Assembly (NCBI GenBank): GCA_951799425.1
Contig: OX637397.1
Span: forward strand, 17,630,064-17,694,063
Direction of reading: 5' to 3'
DNA from: Ilex aquifolium
Lineage: Eukaryota > Streptophyta > Magnoliopsida > Aquifoliales > Aquifoliaceae
Length of the DNA: 64,000 nt
The notes under the pieces: model-generated
Told to the model about the DNA's origin: nothing
What the model saw: only the letters and a program-made list of their open reading frames with translations
Database searches by the model: none
Position numbers and translations under genes: made by a program
Shown: in pieces, positions 59,443 to 64,000 of the stretch
Numbering within the stretch: position 1 is the first letter of the stretch
Layout: each line of letters opens with the position of its first letter

Positions 59443-59701
59443 AGTTCGACTATTTTACATATAAACAAGCCAAGAAAAACGAAGCTAAACAATTATTCAA
59501 ACTCATCCTATTTAGAACATGAATCGTTAGGTTTTTCACATTGTGTCCTCAAGGTGCTAAAAGTGTTGTAATGTGGCACATCCGTTAGTTTATGTAACTT
59601 ATTCCGTCAATGTCAATGAGGTTGGTTTTGACAGAATTATCAACGGAAGAATCATATTGTAATAATTTTAATACATTGAACGTGTAAGGTAAAAAACCAA
59701 C

Positions 59702-59818
59702 CTTTCCGGAAGGTTCGCTGACATCATCACTGGATTTCATAGCAGGCAGTGGATTACTTTCCATTTTCCTGTCGGAATCATCACTGATTTCCGTAGCAGT
59801 CGATAAATTGCTTTCCAT
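59702..59818 (-). CDS. First coding exon of an unrecognised minus-strand gene
   Basis: ATG at 59818 begins MESNLSTATEISDDSD, followed by the repeat RKMESNPLPAMKSSDD and VSEPSGK, ending at AAAG|GTTGGT. The two 18-20-residue units are acidic and serine-rich. Upstream, a leader exon appears to end at CTTACCAA|GTAAGT (near 59945). Joining to the exon at 59088 is in phase. N-terminal part of a protein of unknown family; a link to the RING-variant exon at 42.9 kb is possible but not shown. Confidence 0.5.
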
Positions 59819-60059
59819 TTTCCTCTCGTACGGCGTGACGTGATTAGAAAATAAAAAAATTGTTTTGAAACAAAGTGGAGGAGATGAAATGTATTACTTA
59901 TAGATACTTAGAGGTGGAAATCAGTAGTAGGCAAACTTACTTGGTAAGAAGATGCTAAGAAATTTCGTCACCACATGTTGAGAATTTGACAGCAATAAAT
60001 AAAAAATGTTATTTCACGTCAACATCTTATTTTAACGGTCGGGGTTTCTACAATATTCT

Positions 60060-60869
60060 GTTGCATGACCCAGAACCAGTTAAACAAACTAGTCCATTCT
60101 ACTTCTCTTAAAAAAATCTAATTGGATAAGTAGTTCATGGTATTAATCTATATACTATACTGCTAATAAAATTACCTTAATATGAACTGTATAAATATTA
60201 ATATGTTTTTTTATATTTAAATATTTAAATTATCATTATATCTTTATATATTTAAATAACAAATTACGCTTGAACATATCATGTAATTCTCCTTATCTTT
60301 TCCAAACTTTTAATTGGTAATATTATCCTTAACAAGATGCATAAAGCAAACATTATTCTTTTTTTCTAGAAAACACAGTGTTAACGCACATCAACAACTC
60401 CGTTAATAAAATACCATCTCCAACACCCAAAAGCCGACATGTGTATCTTTTTCTCTTTATCCACAATCTAAATAGTTCAGGTGGATAATTAATACAGTAC
60501 AAAGTGAAAACAAGAAAGATCAAAAAAATAAAGACAAAAAATAAACTCAGTGAACATTTATAGTTATGAAGAGAATACAAACAACGATCTAAACATAATC
60601 TTTTTTTCAACGAGTTACCTCTTACAATTTTTATTACTATATAACATAATATGGATGATATAATCTAAGTATGATTTTGCTACATTTATACTTTTCATAT
60701 ATTTTATGAAAATTTTTACCGAAAACTTTTACATGCAGTGCACATGGTGCATTGCTAGCATTCTCAAAATACAAGTAGGATGATAGCATACAATTAGAAT
60801 TATTCTACAATTAGTGGAATGTAAATGAGACCGAAAAAACTTTGCCATGGATGTACCCCCCTCTCTCTC
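60060..60869. other. AT-rich spacer, likely promoter side of the minus-strand gene
   Basis: No gene. 60040-60080 partly repeats 58850-58895 (CGGGGTTTCTAC...TTGCATG), a local duplication. Nothing else identified. Confidence 0.45.
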
Positions 60870-63251
60870 TGTAAAACCCGGGCAAATTTGAACTTTTTGT
60901 GAATAAGGGCAAAATGGTCATTTGTCATCCTAATGCTTATTTGAAATACTCATGCTCTAGACCTCGGATGAGGAAACGGAGTTCGCCGTTGAATTCGTAT
61001 CGCGAAATCTAGTCACCCTGTCAAATTTCGCCGAATTCCGAGATAGTCGGATTTTACACGTCGTTCGAGGCGGCTGTGTGGCGAATGACCTCACGAACGT
61101 CCCCATAAATAAATTTTATAAAATTTCTTTAAAATTAAGTTAAAGTTCAAACAAAATTAATTTGAACTTAAACCGGGATCAAATAAATTGTTTCGGGGCA
61201 GAAACGAACCTGGATCAGTGGGTGACGTGTGGCGCGACGTAGGCCGAGCATTTAAAATTATAAATAAGGACTTAAATGAGATATTTCAGCAGAAATATCT
61301 CAGTGTTCAGCCCCTTTTGGCCGGCCATAGAGAGAGAAGAGAGAAAAGAGAGAAAACCTTGATTCTTCAAGCTTCTCCTTCGATTTCCCGGAGTTCCGTC
61401 GCTCGAAATTCGTTGGACCAAAACTTAAAGCTGCTCTACATGACTAGGGCTACGCGTGGGTACCAAGAACGAGGAGTTTCACCGAAGATCAAAAGGCAAA
61501 GTTTTGGAGAAATCAATAGTCTTGAGCTTTTGGGGTTGTTCTTGGTGTGTTCTTGAAGCCTAGTCTTCATTTCAAGCTTCAAGAGGTAGGGTTCTTCCTA
61601 CCTTGGATTAATCTTGTCCTTAGATGTTGATAGTTTAAGGGTTGATATGTTTACGCATATGGATAGACCTTCATATATATGTTTATGCTTATAGAAATGG
61701 GAAAGTGAGCATAGAAATGGTTTAAGCTAATTTCTAGCTTGATTTTGGTATATGAAGTTACACGTGATTTACTATGTAACTTAGTGAAATTAAAGGCATG
61801 CTATGTGTTTTATAAATTATGCCTTGAACGTGTTTGGTGAAATGCCTTGAGTATTTGGAAATTGTTGTTTTGATTTAGTTGAAATAACATGCTTAAGTTT
61901 AACTTGTAGAATCATATGCTTATGATATGATTTGTAATTGAATGATCATGTTGAAATTGTTCATGTGTTGTTCTTGGCATATTGAGCATTAAGTTGTATG
62001 CAATGGGACATGACATTGCATATGCACGGAAGCATCTCATTACATGGGTGTGTGTGCATGGTTGATGTCAACACCACACTTGGTGATTGACAGTATGACT
62101 TGGAAAAAGGTTGGGTCGAAGACCTAGCTAAGCCGCTTGGTTGCATGATAAATTGGGTTGGGGTTAGCAAGAAGAGGCATGACGACCTCTCGGGTGCAAG
62201 GCCCGGTGATTTGGGAAGTGCACTCCATTGGTGTAAGAGTCCATAAAGTGTGCGGATATGGAAGACCCTTGGTGCAAGTCCATGAATATCCAACCCCAAG
62301 AAAGACCCTAGTTTTGAAAATGTCATTCAATGTGAACATAAATGATGGAATGAAACACTTTGGCATTGCATCGTGTAGTAGGAGTCGGCGAAGACTCGGG
62401 TTGAAGTGCATGAGAGGGTGCCATCTCATTTCATGGCATGGTAGTGTTGCATTCCAACTTAGAATGCATATCCTTATAAAGAATGATTGTTTATATGTTG
62501 CAAATGAATGTTGCATGAGCATGAGCATCTAAGGTGGGAGTAGCCATTGTAGGGTCTACTCTACTGGGCGTTGGCTCACCCTATATGGGAAACATTTCAG
62601 GTGTGGGGTTTGCACCGGTGGATGGCTCACTTGGAGAGCATCAGACATGAAGGGGGCCAACTTGTGGCCTTTATGGTTTATTTTGTTAAGCTTTTGTGAA
62701 AATTCCATTTTGATGTGTAAATGTATGGAATTAATTGTAATGGAACTTGTATAAATTATGTCTTATATTAGAATTCTTATCAAACATGTGTTGGATGATT
62801 TCGGGAGGTTTGGAATGGATTGAAAATGAAAAATGTTGAAAAATGCAAAACTGGGCAGAAAGCACCGGTACGGTAGGGTACCGGTACGGTGTACCGATAC
62901 GCACTTTCCAGTAGGTAAACTGCACCGGTACGCTGTACCGGTACGCACTTTCCAGTGGACAAACCGTACCGGTACACTCTCAAGAATTTTCAGATTTTTA
63001 AACTGTTTTGCCCTATTTTCGGTCTATGCTTCTCCTTCCCTCAAATGATGTAAATGAACTATAATGGAGTATAAATCCGGGTATGTTGGATCTTGGCTGA
63101 ACCCAATGAATAATTGAGTCCAGTTTATATTTATGAGTTATGATCTCAGCTAAGGGGATGCGATCGCCGTGGGGTTGGGTTGAGTGACATTCACGGGTAA
63201 TTCCGCGGGTTGATGGGAAATCAACGGACCCCCGGATTTTGGGGCGCCACA
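60870..63251 (+). mobile_element. Solo LTR of a chromovirus-type retrotransposon (2.4 kb)
   Basis: Starts TGTAAAACCCGGGCAAATTT and ends GGATTTTGGGGCGCCACA. CTCTC on both sides (60865-60869, 63252-63256) is a 5-bp duplication, although it lies in a CT run. The ends and length are typical of plant chromovirus LTRs. No PBS, coding region or second LTR is present, so recombination between LTRs removed the rest. It contains a GA-rich leader (61320-61360) and an ACCGGTAC repeat cluster at 62865-62985. Several ORFs inside are not believed to be genes. Confidence 0.85.
62865..62985. repeat. Palindromic ACCGGTAC repeat cluster in the solo LTR
   Basis: Seven ACCGGTAC-type words, one diverged, alternate with 'GCACTTTCCAGT.G..AAAC' spacers, giving about two tandem units of 50 bp. 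Each word is nearly self-complementary (GTACCGGTAC). Confidence 0.85.
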
Positions 63252-63256
63252 CTCTC

Positions 63257-64000
63257 TCTCTCTAAGGTCATTTACTTAACTTCAAAAGAGTATGTGTAAC
63301 ACTCTTTGCTAATTAGTGGTTGTCTTTAACATTATTACATTTTAGCATTTAGATTTTGGTTTTCTTATGAATTTTGTTGTAATTGGTTGTTCCTTTTGTA
63401 TTGTTAGTTAACTCATTTTCGCATCTCCTATCCAAAATTAGAATATCCAATCCTAAACACATTTTACAAAGTTAGAGGTATTCCAATTCAAGTATTTGAG
63501 TCTGAGCGATATAAGTGCGCTTCTATTCTTTGGGGACAGGCTAGAGATTTCTCCCGTTAACCAAACAATAAAAACTTTGATTCCTTCAGTACTCTTACCC
63601 TCGTTTTTTACAGCATCTTCAACTCTTACTTAAAATTTTATTCAAATTTAAATTTGAATAAAAATACTTTAAAGGCAAACTTTTCATTTTTTTTATTTTT
63701 ATAAAGGCAAACTCAAACCCTTCACTCAAACTTATACTAAATGAATGCAGACTCAAATGTTTACTCAAAACAAGGGGGCTTCAACCTTTAATCAAATCAT
63801 CAATCGTCAAATTTCATTCTCTTTTAAAAATTCAATGGTTATATTTCACCCTCCTTTAAATGTCAATTTGTCCTCTTTTAAATTTAATTTATCCTCATTC
63901 AAATTTGAGTTTGTCCATTTGAACATTTTTGTATTAAGATTAAAGATGCTCTCAAGTGTTATTTAAAAAACAAACGACTCAAGAGGCAAAAGCTTTAATT
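63257..64000. other. AT-rich intergenic end of the window
   Basis: No gene supported. 63640-63935 has repeated TTTAAATTT/CAAATTTGA words. Nothing else identified. Confidence 0.5.

Noticed and set aside
59253-59444. ORF ending in Glu-Pro repeats
   Set aside because: Produced by the GAGCCT hexanucleotide repeat in an intron/hAT-like block.
61188-62532. Several 120-134-codon ORFs
   Set aside because: They lie inside a solo LTR on both strands with no domain and conflict with one another.

Overview
The window is plant nuclear DNA, probably from a dicot. The signs are AT-rich intergenic sequence, GT-AG introns, a DUF247 membrane-protein gene, and transposon lineages known only from plants (Tat-type Ty3/gypsy with an archaeal-type RNase H, Tekay-like chromovirus LTRs, plant Helitrons, tRNA-derived SINEs). 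Host coding sequence is sparse. Most of the 64 kb is nested transposable elements.

Layout. 1-9.0 kb: most of a minus-oriented Tat-lineage Ty3/gypsy element (5' LTR, PBS, gag-pol with one frameshift and one nonsense codon, and an opposing intron-containing antisense ORF); its 3' LTR lies left of the window. 10.0-12.9 kb: a DUF247 gene, the best intact host gene here, with a likely 18-nt first coding exon and a 1.4-kb intron. 14.4-15.8 kb: decayed hAT transposon with a transposase C-terminal fragment. 16.46-20.61 kb: a non-autonomous Helitron with unrecognised exon-like fragments. 21.1-21.5 kb: likely solo LTR. 22.2-26.2 kb: degraded Ty1/copia element. 26.47-29.25 kb: CACTA-like non-coding element filled with GCGACG/CGTCGC modules. 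29.9-30.55 kb: probable solo LTR. 32.4 kb: SINE fragment. 35.0-41.08 kb: very degraded Tekay-like chromovirus with both LTRs truncated. 41.13-42.03 kb: non-autonomous hAT. 42.3-43.8 kb: RING-variant zinc-finger exon(s) on the minus strand, with a complete SINE upstream. 44.77-56.11 kb: a second, 11.3-kb Helitron interrupted by a 4.45-kb MULE with 10-bp target duplications. That MULE holds two ELP3 exons on one strand and, on the other, a GRF zinc-finger exon and a LINE zf-RVT fragment. 57.7-58.6 kb: foldback element. 59.0-60.05 kb: phase-compatible exons of an unrecognised minus-strand gene. 60.87-63.25 kb: a 2.4-kb solo LTR with ACCGGTAC repeats.

The most notable system is the nested chimera at 44.8-56.1 kb: a Pack-MULE that captured ELP3 exons and fused two non-adjacent ones, inserted into a gene-fragment-carrying Helitron. 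That Helitron may itself sit in a long intron of a RING-variant gene. Next come the spliced antisense gene of the Tat element and the modular CACTA-like array. No ncRNA genes, CRISPR arrays or organellar genes were seen.
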